From DAMBHY01 sp032068765 (GTDB taxonomy: Bacteria > Bacteroidota > Bacteroidia > Bacteroidales > Dysgonomonadaceae): a DNA stretch of 22,761 bases. Below, piece by piece: positions 1 to 9,406 of the stretch. A model generated the notes under the pieces. It had not been told where the DNA came from, ran no database searches, and worked only from the letters and a program-made list of their open reading frames with translations. The stretch covers positions 1-22,761 of the forward strand of contig DAMBHY010000023.1 in the NCBI GenBank assembly GCA_032068765.1. The letters are read 5' to 3'. Every line of letters begins with the position of its first letter. Within the stretch, counting starts at the first letter, position 1. The position numbers and the translations under genes are program-made.

Positions 1-19
1 AATTTATTATGACTGATTA

Positions 20-499
20 TTGCCTTTGGGAGAGTTTATCCGTTTAGTAGTGATTAAAAATCTTTCAGAGTCAACAGAATCGAAACTTTCTCTTGAGAAA
101 AAGGCTTTCATCTACGACAGGGAAAACAATATCGTGGCAGAATTTGACCTGATCAGAAACGCTAGGGAACTGACCACCATTATCGCCGATCAAAAGGACT
201 TTGTGAAAATCAACCGCTACAAGATGGAACTCCAAAAACTGAAAAATTTTCTGATGGACAAAATCGACCAATATCCCGAAATCGCAAAAGAGATTGAGAA
301 AGACATCAACATCGTCTCAAGGGAAATAAATACCGTGAACAGCATCAGTTCGGACGAAAAACAAATCGCAAAAGGGAAAAATTCGGAGGTTCAACTCAAT
401 GTCAACGACAAAGACCTTTATGAGGATGCCAACAGAAATCGGGAAGAGCAGGAAGAAGCATCACACGAACGCGAGAAATCGAGAGGATTCAGACGATAA
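20..499 (+). CDS. Small charged protein of unknown function (ICE backbone)
   Basis: I do not recognise a family. The product (159 residues from a TTG, or 149 from the GTG at 50) is hydrophilic, without signal peptide or membrane segment. Residues about 20-110 look like a mixed helical region rich in Lys, Glu and Ile, followed by a very charged tail ending in SRGFRR. An in-frame TGA at 14-16 closes the frame just upstream, so the gene does not extend out of the window in this frame; a purine stretch (GGGAGAG, 28-34) before the GTG at 50 makes that start plausible. It is followed after 24 nt by the JAB-domain gene on the same strand, which suggests one transcript. The basic Arg-rich end resembles that of the giant helicase gene downstream. 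The reading frame is real by length and position; function is unknown. Confidence 0.6.
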   Translation: MPLGEFIRLVVIKNLSESTESKLSLEKKAFIYDRENNIVAEFDLIRNARELTTIIADQKDFVKINRYKMELQKLKNFLMDKIDQYPEIAKEIEKDINIVSREINTVNSISSDEKQIAKGKNSEVQLNVNDKDLYEDANRNREEQEEASHEREKSRGFRR

Positions 500-523
500 T
501 ATTCAATTCAAAAAACACAAAAA

Positions 524-2599
524 ATGGAACATGCCAATCCCAAAAATTTTCCGTCAAGATATGAAGAGGAGATGGACGCAACATGTTCGGGATTTTCATT
601 AGAAGATGCCGTAGATGATGTTCATTTCAAGATGGACATCAGAGAAACAGAAAAGAAATTCAATAACACTGAAATAAAAAACCAATCCAATGAAAAGAAC
701 ACGAATTATGGCTTTGAGGAGGATGAGGCAACGCGATATCTCAAAACGTCGGAAGGCGAAATATTACCCTACAAATTATTCACCGGTGGAAATCATTCTG
801 GTGGGGAATCCCATCTCTTACGGGAAAACGATTCACATCGAGATCCCACCGATTTTGCGTTAGTAGAAAGGCAATTTGCTGAAAACAGAACCCTTTCGTT
901 TACTGCAGGAACAAAAATTTCTGAAGTTTCGGATGTAGCGTGGCTGTTTCGTTCGTTGGAGGACGAAGCCGTAGAACATACTTTTGCGCTTTATCGCTTT
1001 AAGGACGACAGTTATCTCGTGCAGCACCTTTCTTCCGGAGGAATTACTGCTACGGTGGTGGACTTACGGCTTTTGGCGGGAAATGTGTTTAAACTCAATC
1101 CCGAAAGCATCACTTTGGTTCACAATCATCCGAGTGGAAGATTGGTTTCAAGCCGTGAAGACCGTTTGATGCTCGACCGCCTGAACAAAATTTTTTCCGA
1201 TACCGGAATCAAGGTGGAGGACGGTATTATTCTGAATCTTCGGTCAGGAAAGTACCTGACGTTCACCGCTGAAAGTATTACCGATGTGGCTCACGAACTG
1301 AAGAACCAAAACCAGTTTCAAAACCAATTTCCGGTCAATGTTTACAGTTTCAGCAAGCAGGTTTTCGCGGAGAATTACCAACCGAAACGCATCAACGGCC
1401 CTGAAGACATTGCCGCCTATCTTTCATCCCAGAAATTTGGACTGTCCGACAAAACCGAAGCCCTCATTTTGAACAATGCCAACGAGATCGTAGGAAAATT
1501 TGTCCTTCCGCAACACCGCCAGTTGGAAAAACTCACGGAACTGTTGACCATTCACGCAGGAACAGCCACCATTCTTTATGGCAATAACGTCACCGATGAA
1601 ATGTTCCGTTCCTACCGTGACAAGTTGGCATTATCGGGATTTACTGCCTTGGATGCCATCAGACTGAAGAGTGACAACTATTATTCGGTGTCGCAGGAAG
1701 TGGACATCAGGGTCAATGAAAGACTTCTGAATAATTTCAGCAATAGAAACAAGGACGATTTCAACAAAATGAATGAGACTTCTGCTTCTTATCAATTTAA
1801 CAACACAAAAGATTCAAATATTATTAACAACCAAAACCCCAGCATTATGGAAACAACTAAAGAATTCAACCAGGTAGATTATTTAAAAAATCAGTTAAAA
1901 TACCTCGGTTTCGGCGAAGGTGAAAAACTTCACAAAGATTTGGAGAAAGGCATCAAATCAAAAAATCAGGAATTTGAAATCAAAACATCCTCCGACAAAG
2001 CCCTTCCGGGAAATAAGGTAGATTTTTCCCTGAAATTCAACAAAACGGAAAGTGGCGGTGTTTTTCTCAATGCCTACCACGCCCAACTCACTAACGAAAA
2101 AGGCGAAGAGATTTCTCACAACTTTCCGGTCAATCGGGAAAATACATTTACTGCAAAGGAAGCCGTCAACCTATTGGAAGGCAGGAGCGTAAAAATCGAA
2201 TTCCACAACCCGAAAAGCGACCAATCTGAAACGGCGTTTGTCCAGTTCAACTTCGAGGAACCCAAAACCGACAAGGGAAACTATATGTTTCAGAATTTCT
2301 ACCAAAATTACGGTGTGGATACTGAAAAAATTGTGGAAAAATCCAACCTCATTTTTGAAAAGCCGGAATATAAAGAAAACACCATTAAATCCTTAGAAAA
2401 AGGAAATGTGGTGAAAGTGAAATTTGAGGTGGACGACAAAGTAGTGGAAGGAAAAGCAATACTGAATCCCCAGTACAAAAACCTGAACCTCTACGACAGC
2501 GAAATGAACAGAATCAATACCAACAAACCTTTACAGGGTTTGGATAATGAAGAAAAGAATGAGAAAGCCAATGTAAGGGAGCAGAGCATTAAACGATAA
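524..2599 (+). CDS. JAB/RadC-like domain protein fused to an ICE-associated C-terminal domain
   Basis: The 691-residue product has a JAB (MPN/RadC-like) metallopeptidase-type domain. The JAMM signature is seen as H200-N-H202-P-S-G followed by S210 and D213, matching HxHx7SxxD. Residues about 275-410 look like a second, degenerate copy of the same fold without the His pair. After a low-complexity Asn-rich linker (about 415-440) comes a domain beginning FNQVDYLKNQLKYLGFGEGE, which I recognise as a type found as a stand-alone protein in Bacteroides and flavobacterial conjugative elements (related to DUF3945/DUF4099-type proteins; name from memory). An internal ATG at 1849 sits at the start of that domain and could give a separate short product. 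RadC-like proteins on mobile elements are often called DNA repair proteins, but no biochemical role is established. The ATG at 524 follows an A-rich leader. Confidence 0.7.
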   Translation: MEHANPKNFPSRYEEEMDATCSGFSLEDAVDDVHFKMDIRETEKKFNNTEIKNQSNEKNTNYGFEEDEATRYLKTSEGEILPYKLFTGGNHSGGESHLLRENDSHRDPTDFALVERQFAENRTLSFTAGTKISEVSDVAWLFRSLEDEAVEHTFALYRFKDDSYLVQHLSSGGITATVVDLRLLAGNVFKLNPESITLVHNHPSGRLVSSREDRLMLDRLNKIFSDTGIKVEDGIILNLRSGKYLTFTAESITDVAHELKNQNQFQNQFPVNVYSFSKQVFAENYQPKRINGPEDIAAYLSSQKFGLSDKTEALILNNANEIVGKFVLPQHRQLEKLTELLTIHAGTATILYGNNVTDEMFRSYRDKLALSGFTALDAIRLKSDNYYSVSQEVDIRVNERLLNNFSNRNKDDFNKMNETSASYQFNNTKDSNIINNQNPSIMETTKEFNQVDYLKNQLKYLGFGEGEKLHKDLEKGIKSKNQEFEIKTSSDKALPGNKVDFSLKFNKTESGGVFLNAYHAQLTNEKGEEISHNFPVNRENTFTAKEAVNLLEGRSVKIEFHNPKSDQSETAFVQFNFEEPKTDKGNYMFQNFYQNYGVDTEKIVEKSNLIFEKPEYKENTIKSLEKGNVVKVKFEVDDKVVEGKAILNPQYKNLNLYDSEMNRINTNKPLQGLDNEEKNEKANVREQSIKR

Positions 2600-2623
2600 A
2601 ATAATACCTGACCAATATTATCC

Positions 2624-2660
2624 AAAGGCGGCAGGTCAGCAATTGATTTGCCGCTTTTTA
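2624..2660 (+). terminator. Rho-independent terminator after the JAB gene
   Basis: GCGGCA (2628-2633) pairs with TGCCGC (2649-2654), extended by a G-U and three A-T pairs, and is followed by TTTTT (2655-2659). It lies between the JAB gene stop and the lipoprotein start. Its loop carries GGTCAG (2634-2639), which can alternatively pair with CTGACC at 2608-2613. Confidence 0.55.
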
Positions 2661-2672
2661 AAAACTACAGAG

Positions 2673-3353
2673 ATGAAAATAAAAACACTATTTCTTTTAT
2701 GCCTTTTGGCAATTTTGCCTTATTCGTGCCGCAAAGAAATTAAATCAGAAAAGGGCGGAATCGACCTTATATCCAATGTTTATTTTGATGCCTCCAAAGG
2801 ATTGGAGCAAATGCAGAGTTTCCATTTGTCGAAACTCAATTATTCGGGAAACCAAATCATCGAATTCGTCCCCGACCATTCCTTTCCTGAAATCAACACA
2901 CAGACCTACTTTATACAGGACTTCTTGTGCTATCCGATTGAAAATGATAGCGTAAGCATCATCATTTCAGAGATTGCAAAAACTCAAAAACCGCAATTGG
3001 TCTGGAATAAAAAGGAAGGTGCTATCTTTTCAAAGGAACAGATTCTCAACTACCGAAACCGCAGAAAACTTTCCGACACCGTTTTATTCAATAAAAAATA
3101 CAAAAGATTTGAAATCAATTCCCCCTGGAATTACACGAGGTTCTACATTTATCCAACGGATACCATTCTGCCTTACTCCATTTACAGGCACGCAGAACAG
3201 GATTACGGAGGACGTTTGGAGCGCATCGATTTCTACAATAAGAAGACCGACATTTTCGTAAGTCTGCAACTATTGCCCCGAAAAAACTGGGATGATGCGG
3301 CGAAAGAAATTTTTGACTTTAACCATTTTGTAAACAGCAGAAAAAGTGAGTGA
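2673..3353 (+). CDS. Predicted lipoprotein of unknown function
   Basis: The 226-residue product starts MKIKTLFLLCLLAILPYSC: two lysines, a hydrophobic stretch and a lipobox ending in Cys19, so it should be exported and lipid-anchored. The same frame is open from a TTG at 2643, but the ATG at 2673 places the signal peptide at the N-terminus and is preferred. The mature part has no motif I recognise; it is rich in aromatic residues and beta-strand-like segments. The stop TGA (3351-3353) lies inside the first codons of the methylase/helicase gene, an 8-nt overlap, so both are probably translated from one message. A surface role during transfer would be a guess. Confidence 0.75.
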   Translation: MKIKTLFLLCLLAILPYSCRKEIKSEKGGIDLISNVYFDASKGLEQMQSFHLSKLNYSGNQIIEFVPDHSFPEINTQTYFIQDFLCYPIENDSVSIIISEIAKTQKPQLVWNKKEGAIFSKEQILNYRNRRKLSDTVLFNKKYKRFEINSPWNYTRFYIYPTDTILPYSIYRHAEQDYGGRLERIDFYNKKTDIFVSLQLLPRKNWDDAAKEIFDFNHFVNSRKSE

Positions 3354-6300
3354 ACCATTGGCAGTAAACAGTTTTGTTGAGGATATTTCCATCATCGAGG
3401 GAACCCGGAATGAAGTCATTGTCTTTAAAGATGATAAAGACAGAACCTCCTATTTGGAACTTCTGCAACTGAACAACCAAAGTAATCACAGAACTTTGGT
3501 AACGCTGCATTCGGATGCAAACACCCCAAAATTAATCAGCCTGTTTAATAATTATGGCGGCAAAATTTTTCTTTGTCTTCCAGCAGATCAAAAGTCAGAT
3601 TTATCCACTCAGAAAATAATTTCCGAACTACAAGGGAAAAATATCAAGGATGTCCGACCGCTTTACGGCATCTCAGAAAAAGGACATCAAAATCTGGAGG
3701 AATATTTACGGAACAAACTCAAATATGAGCAGAAAAATATTACATTAGCACAACAAAAAAACTCGGAAGATGAAAACCACGTCATTAAATCCAACGGAAT
3801 TTCCAACGCTCAGCACCTGGGAACCCAATCTCCTGGACGAAATATTAGAAAACCTTTCCAGAACGGCGAATCCAAGCAAAACGGAAATCACGACGGAAGA
3901 CAAAATGTGGGCAGCAACGATGCTCGAAATGGACATGAAAACACAGAGCGGAGCGATTTGGGAAAAGGAAAACGCGGAGGATCCGTTAACGGAACACAAC
4001 CGCAAAATGCTCCAAAAAATGAGAGAGCAAAAAATATCGTGGGCGGAATCGTATCCGGAGGAACTTCAGAAAATACAACAGGAGAACAACTAAATCAATC
4101 CAATAAAGATAATGAGGAATTAAATTCTCTTATTTCTAAATACAAAGGTCAGAAACTGACCAATGAACAGGTTGTGGAAGTGGTTTCTGCAATTTGTTTT
4201 GTTTCCGATGAAAAGAAGATTCTTTTAAAGGAGTACGTAAACATTTCTGATGACTTAAAAGACATTTGCAATCAATACAAATCCGGCGGCATCGCCAAAG
4301 AAGGCAGAGGCATCTTAGATGAGTACTACACCGACGAAAAGATTGTAAATGCCGTACGTAACTTAATCAAAGAGCATTTCAAAAACCGCTCGGATATCTC
4401 TGTTTTAGAGCCCAGTGTTGGCACAGGCAATTTCCTTAATGCAGCCAAAGATTTAGGAATCAAAACCAATATCGCCGCCTTTGAAATCAACGAAACCACG
4501 GCAAAAATTGCAAAAATCCTGCATCCGGAAGCCGACATCAATCTCCGCTCTTTTGAAACCGAATTTATTGATGAAAGAGGCAATAAAAAAATCATTTCCG
4601 AACAATACGATTTTGTCATTGGTAATCCGCCTTACGGAGACCATCGTGGTCTGTATAAAGGTTTAGGCGAAGAACCCAAAATCTCAAAGTACGAGGATTA
4701 CTTCGTTAAAAGGTCTTTAGATTCTCTGAAACACAACGGTATTTTGGCAATGGTGCTTCCTTCCGGTTGGCTGAACCGACAAAACAATCTGAAAAACGCT
4801 GAAATCATTGAGGGATTTCGTTTGCCGGTTGGTGCTTTTGCAGGAACGCAGGTCGGGACGGACATTATCATTCTCAGAAAAAATGCGCAGAAAATATCCA
4901 ATAATATTTCGAATTATTTTGAAAACCATCCCGAAAGAATTTTAGGCGAAATTAAAGAAAAGACCAGCCGTTTTGGACGATTGGAAAACTATGTCCACGG
5001 GAATTTAGAGGACGCCTTAATCAGAATCGAAAATCTTAAGAACAGGAAGGAAACAGAAAGAATCGGAAATCTTTTTGAAGATTTGTTTTTGGAGGTTGAA
5101 GACGAGAAAAAAGTTGAAAAAACGATAAATACCGAGAAACTCAAGGAAAATTATGAAGAAGATTTAACGACCGAAAAAGAAATTGATTTTTCTGAACTCA
5201 ATGGAAAAGTTGAGCAGGTTCTTACTGCGCTTAATAACGTAAAATTCAAATCTCCGGCAGTTGAAAAAGAAATCGCAAAATACACCCAACTACAATCCGA
5301 ACTCTCACTTAATCCCCCAAATTTTGCGCAGAAACGGATTGATGAGTTGATTCAAAAGGCGGACAAGATTCTTCAGTCTCAAAAAGAAAAGAACAGGGAA
5401 TATCATATTCAGACCAAACCGGAACTCAAAAAAGGAATTCTGAAATACCAGTTCTTCAAAGCTGATAAGGTCGTGGATGCTTCGCTTCAAAACAGTTCCG
5501 CTATTACCAAAGAGCTAGTCGAAGCCTTCCGGGACACAGAATACGATGGAACATTGAATAACTACGGAAAACACTATCAGTTTGCCAATTATTTGGACGG
5601 AAAATGGATTCACGATTTCTATTACACCGAAGGGAATATTTATGCAAAGTTGGAACACCTTGAAGTGGACTTCAGGGATAAATATGCCGTTGGCGGAACA
5701 GAAAACCAGTATGAGAAGCAAAAGAATTTACTGCTCAATGTCCTTCCGAAACCAAAGTCTTTGGATGAAATTTCCATCAGCCCCAATCACGAGTTTGTCC
5801 ACCAGTTTGATTTAGGAACTGTAGAAAAAGACCGCTGGAATCCCAATATAAGACAGACGGAAACCGTTTCTGTGCCGTATAACCTTGCCGAAAAGTTTAA
5901 GGATTTCGTGGGAACTTTGTCGAGTGACGCCTTTGCAGGTTCTTCTTCGTGGGAAGTCCGCAGTTTTGTGGATAATGAATCGGTTACAGGAAGCGACAAG
6001 GAAAGAAACGCCTTGGTTCGTGAAAGGCGAAAAGCAGCGGCCTATGATTTGTTTCAGAAATTTTTGAGGGAAGAATTATCGGATGAATTGCGGGAGCGTT
6101 TTGTAAAGGATTTCAACCGAAACTACAACAACATCTATGTTCCGGACTATTCCAAATTTCCCCTGTTTTCAAAAATCCATCTAAACTTCAAGGGAAGGGA
6201 ACTCAGATTAACCGAAGTTCAGAAAGCGGGAATTGGACGGCAGACTACTAAGGGCGTAGGATTATTGGCGCACGAAGTCGGATTCGGAAAAACCCTGTCG

Positions 6301-8469
6301 GGAATTTTGTCGATGCATGAAGCGATGGAACGGGGAAATGCCAAGAGACCAATCATTGTCGTTCCCAATGAAAGTATTTTGAAACAATGGGTGGAAACGA
6401 TTTTTGAAACCATCCCCGAAGCCAAAGTCAATGTCTTGGGAAATCTCGGAAGGGATTACGACCTATCAAAATTTGACAACAAAGACGGAGAAATTACCAT
6501 TGTGACCTACGAAGGTTTCAACAATATCGGGTTTTATGAAAACATTACGGAGCGTTTAGCATCAAAATTCTCCTACATCTCCGAAAATGAGATGCGCAGC
6601 GTGAACAGCATCAGTGAAAGGGATTTTCAAAAAGAAATCGAGAGGGAAAAGGAATTGGTGGGTAAAATGAAGCGGGGTAAGATTTATAATTGGGAAGACT
6701 TCGGCTTTGACCATTTGACCTACGATGAAGTCCACAATGCGAACCATATTGTCGGCAAAGTAAGAATTGAGGACCGAAGATTTGCTTCAGATTTTAGAAG
6801 TCAGAACCAGCAGACTTCAAAATTAGGTATCAATACATGGATGGCGGCGCAATACATTCAGGAGCAGAACAACGGCAGAAATGTAACGCTACTTTCCGCA
6901 ACGCCATTTACCAACAAACCTTTGGAGTACTATTCCATTTTATCACTCATCGCCAACAAAAGGTTGGAGGAATCCGGCTATTTCAATGTCAACACTTTTT
7001 TTGAAACCTTTATGGAGGCGGACAACGATATGGAAATCGATGCAAAAGGTGATGTAAAATTCAAGGCGAATGTGAGAAGGTTTAAAAACAATTCACTTTT
7101 TCAGCAGTTGCTTTCAGAATTTATCGACATTAAAGGCGAAGAAGACAATCCCGAACTGAAACGGCCGAAGAAAATCAATAAAGAATATAAGATCGAGCAA
7201 AACGACCTGACCAGAGAGCAGTATGAAATGCTCAACGACAACTTCAGCGAAACACAAAAGGGAGCCATTCTCGCGCATATTCTGAACGCAAGATTGATTG
7301 CGATTTCGCCTTTTCTGTCGCCTTATTATGAAGGGGAGGAGCCATCAGTTAAGGAATTCATCGAAGAATCACCAAAGTTGAAGCAGACGATGGATTTGAT
7401 TCAGCAGAATAAGAAAGACATTCCTGAATCTGGGCAGATTATCTATTCGGAATTGGCGGTTTCAGAATTTCCCAAAATGAAGGAATATCTTGTGCGGGAA
7501 GTCGGATACAAAACCGAAGAAATTGGAGTTATCACCGGAGCAATCAGCAAACCAAATCGACTGAAGATTCAGGATGAATTTAATTCCGGAAAAATAAAGG
7601 TCGTGATTGGCAGTGAAGCGATTCAGGAAGGGCTGAACCTTCAGGAAAATACGACGGATATTTATATGCTTTCTTTACCTTATAACTTTACCTCACTTCG
7701 GCAGGTAGAAGGCCGTGCTTGGCGGCAGGGAAACAAAAATGAAAATGTCCGGATCAACTTCATGCTCACCAATGACAGTATTGATGTCTTTATGCTTCAA
7801 AAGTTGCAGGCAAAACAGTCGAGATATTTAGAGGCGATGAAGAAAGGAGCCGATGTGTTGGATGTTTCCGACATCAGCACGCAGGAACTGAAAACCGCCA
7901 TCATTACCAACCCCGAAACCAGAGCCAACATTGAAATCGAACTGATGAAAAAGCGTATTGAAAGTGAAAAAAATAAATTCCTTGCGGACAGTGCGTTTGT
8001 GTTGAGGAAGTATCAGGATTTCATCAAAGTCCAGGAGGAAATCACCAAAGCACAATACAATTACAACCGAATTTTGGGCTACTCAAAAGAAGCGGGTGAG
8101 AATGGGGAATATTGGAAAAACCAGTTGCCATTCTATCAAAAATCAATTGATGAAGCCAAAGTTTTAGTATCTGAAATGATAGAAACCTTATCCCACAAAG
8201 GAGTTAATGTCACAGAAATTGAGCATCAGACTAAAGCCACCGAGGAAAAGATTACGGAATTGGATAAAAGATTGGAAGAGTTGCCGGAGGTTAGGGAAGG
8301 ATTGGTAGAGAAATATCGTGAGGAGAAGGAAATTCAGTTGAAGATTAATGAGGGTAGGAATTATGTTAGGGAGAGGGGAACTGAAAATTCTATTTTATTT
8401 GGCGGTAATAAACAAAATGAAAAAGAAATAAAAGTGGATGAACAAAGGGGTTTTGGGAGAAAGAGATAG
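3346..8469 (+). CDS. Giant N6-adenine DNA methylase / SF2 helicase fusion
   Basis: The 1707-residue product has, in order: a degenerate Toprim-like region (about 20-130); a Gly/Asn/Lys-rich linker (about 135-255); an N6-adenine methyltransferase domain with SAM motif I (VLEPSVGTGNFL, from about residue 354) and catalytic motif NPPY (427-430); a connecting region; and an SF2/Snf2-like helicase with Walker A HEVGFGKT (976-983), DEVH (1127-1130), SATP (1184-1187) and the arginine-finger motif QVEGRAWRQG (1453-1462). The C-terminal 170 residues look like coiled coil. Such methylase-helicase fusions are hallmark genes of Bacteroidota ICEs and resemble the phage P1 anti-restriction protein DarB in domain plan, so a role in protecting transferred DNA is plausible but inferred. 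The GTG start overlaps the lipoprotein gene by 8 nt; no ATG codon occurs early in this frame. The last few codons may come from a rearrangement (see findings). Confidence 0.88.
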   Translation: MSEPLAVNSFVEDISIIEGTRNEVIVFKDDKDRTSYLELLQLNNQSNHRTLVTLHSDANTPKLISLFNNYGGKIFLCLPADQKSDLSTQKIISELQGKNIKDVRPLYGISEKGHQNLEEYLRNKLKYEQKNITLAQQKNSEDENHVIKSNGISNAQHLGTQSPGRNIRKPFQNGESKQNGNHDGRQNVGSNDARNGHENTERSDLGKGKRGGSVNGTQPQNAPKNERAKNIVGGIVSGGTSENTTGEQLNQSNKDNEELNSLISKYKGQKLTNEQVVEVVSAICFVSDEKKILLKEYVNISDDLKDICNQYKSGGIAKEGRGILDEYYTDEKIVNAVRNLIKEHFKNRSDISVLEPSVGTGNFLNAAKDLGIKTNIAAFEINETTAKIAKILHPEADINLRSFETEFIDERGNKKIISEQYDFVIGNPPYGDHRGLYKGLGEEPKISKYEDYFVKRSLDSLKHNGILAMVLPSGWLNRQNNLKNAEIIEGFRLPVGAFAGTQVGTDIIILRKNAQKISNNISNYFENHPERILGEIKEKTSRFGRLENYVHGNLEDALIRIENLKNRKETERIGNLFEDLFLEVEDEKKVEKTINTEKLKENYEEDLTTEKEIDFSELNGKVEQVLTALNNVKFKSPAVEKEIAKYTQLQSELSLNPPNFAQKRIDELIQKADKILQSQKEKNREYHIQTKPELKKGILKYQFFKADKVVDASLQNSSAITKELVEAFRDTEYDGTLNNYGKHYQFANYLDGKWIHDFYYTEGNIYAKLEHLEVDFRDKYAVGGTENQYEKQKNLLLNVLPKPKSLDEISISPNHEFVHQFDLGTVEKDRWNPNIRQTETVSVPYNLAEKFKDFVGTLSSDAFAGSSSWEVRSFVDNESVTGSDKERNALVRERRKAAAYDLFQKFLREELSDELRERFVKDFNRNYNNIYVPDYSKFPLFSKIHLNFKGRELRLTEVQKAGIGRQTTKGVGLLAHEVGFGKTLSGILSMHEAMERGNAKRPIIVVPNESILKQWVETIFETIPEAKVNVLGNLGRDYDLSKFDNKDGEITIVTYEGFNNIGFYENITERLASKFSYISENEMRSVNSISERDFQKEIEREKELVGKMKRGKIYNWEDFGFDHLTYDEVHNANHIVGKVRIEDRRFASDFRSQNQQTSKLGINTWMAAQYIQEQNNGRNVTLLSATPFTNKPLEYYSILSLIANKRLEESGYFNVNTFFETFMEADNDMEIDAKGDVKFKANVRRFKNNSLFQQLLSEFIDIKGEEDNPELKRPKKINKEYKIEQNDLTREQYEMLNDNFSETQKGAILAHILNARLIAISPFLSPYYEGEEPSVKEFIEESPKLKQTMDLIQQNKKDIPESGQIIYSELAVSEFPKMKEYLVREVGYKTEEIGVITGAISKPNRLKIQDEFNSGKIKVVIGSEAIQEGLNLQENTTDIYMLSLPYNFTSLRQVEGRAWRQGNKNENVRINFMLTNDSIDVFMLQKLQAKQSRYLEAMKKGADVLDVSDISTQELKTAIITNPETRANIEIELMKKRIESEKNKFLADSAFVLRKYQDFIKVQEEITKAQYNYNRILGYSKEAGENGEYWKNQLPFYQKSIDEAKVLVSEMIETLSHKGVNVTEIEHQTKATEEKITELDKRLEELPEVREGLVEKYREEKEIQLKINEGRNYVRERGTENSILFGGNKQNEKEIKVDEQRGFGRKR

Positions 8470-9010
8470 CGATAAAAAAATAGAGTTAGACCATTATTAT
8501 CCTAAAAGTAAATACCCGTTTCTATGCGTTTCTTTTTTTAACTTAATTCCAATCTGTCCCTCTTGTAACAAATCAAAAAAGGATAAAACTATAGACTTTG
8601 ATTTTTATTTAGAATCTAAATCTTTAGCTCAAGATTTTAGATTCAAACTTACAAAAGGATGTGTTGCAAGATATATTACCACAAAAAACATAAATGATAT
8701 TTCTATAGAAATTTCTCATCCGAATAAAAAAATTCTAAAAAATTTTGATGAAAGATTTTCGTTAAGATTAAAATATAATGAGTACAAAGACATTGTTGAA
8801 GAGTTAATTTATAAGGAAATAAAATTCAATCAGATATATTTAGATTCTATCTCAAATATTTTAAATAACACTTCGTTGAACAAAAATATTGTCAAAAGAA
8901 TTATATATGGAAATTATTCAGAAAAGGATGAATCTTTAAAAAGACCATTGGCGAAATTTTATCAGGATATTTCTGATGATATAAAATCATTAAAACTTAA
9001 GAAAAACTGA
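8438..9010 (+). CDS. HNH endonuclease, 5'-truncated fragment
   Basis: The frame encodes LDHYYPKSKYPFLCVSFFNL followed by IPICPSCNKSKKDK, a clear HNH/beta-beta-alpha metal core (DH, then N, then CxxC, then KxxK) of the type seen in PtuB-like and retron-associated HNH proteins. The first zinc-binding CxxC, usually 10-20 residues before the DH, is absent: only about 18 residues precede it, and the first eight are read from the overlapping 3' end of the helicase gene. An in-frame TAA lies two codons upstream of the ATG at 8438. The remaining 130 residues are Lys/Ile/Asn-rich with no motif I know. The DNA is visibly more AT-rich than the helicase gene. It is best read as a decayed defence-type nuclease gene that lost its 5' end; expression of a functional enzyme is doubtful. 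Confidence 0.65.
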   Translation: MNKGVLGERDSDKKIELDHYYPKSKYPFLCVSFFNLIPICPSCNKSKKDKTIDFDFYLESKSLAQDFRFKLTKGCVARYITTKNINDISIEISHPNKKILKNFDERFSLRLKYNEYKDIVEELIYKEIKFNQIYLDSISNILNNTSLNKNIVKRIIYGNYSEKDESLKRPLAKFYQDISDDIKSLKLKKN

Positions 9011-9046
9011 ATAGTAATATATAATTGCAAATTACAATTCAACTAA

Positions 9047-9397
9047 AACCAAAAGGAAATTGACCAAATACAACATTTAATCCGTTTAACCGATGAATTT
9101 TCTAAAGAACAAATGAGGAAAAATGCGGAGGACATTCCGTTCAATAAACTCAAAATAAATTGCAATATCAATCAGATGGTGGACATCTTTTACCAGTTGC
9201 ACCGGGAATTGTTCATTGACGGAAAACCGATTATTGACGGGAATATCAATGACATCATTGCGGTGATTGTAAACTCTTTTACTGATAAGGAGGGACGGGA
9301 TTTGAGTCCCGATACTGTGGCAACGATGATTAAACCTTCCAAAACGGATAAACGCCCGAAACCCCACAAGCGAATAGACATTGATAAATTGCTGTAA
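9047..9397 (+). pseudogene. C-terminal fragment, possibly RteC-like
   Basis: The frame is open from just after a TAA at 9044-9046 and gives a 94-residue protein from the ATG at 9113. The reading upstream of that ATG (KEIDQIQHLIRLTDEFSKEQ) also looks like protein, so the gene probably began further 5' and was cut. The end of the product, with LFIDGKPI, then VNSFTDKEG, then KPSKTDKRPKPHKR, resembles the C-terminal region of RteC-type regulators and related Bacteroidota ICE proteins, which control excision in CTnDOT-like elements; this match is from memory and weak. A strong terminator follows 10 nt after the stop and an HTH gene starts 90 nt later, a normal arrangement for the regulatory end of such elements. 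Confidence 0.4.
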
Positions 9398-9406
9398 AAC
9401 AATCTT

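Noticed and set aside
3770..4093. A 107-codon frame inside the methylase/helicase linker
   Set aside because: The low-complexity linker is open in two frames; the long frame carries the domains on both sides.
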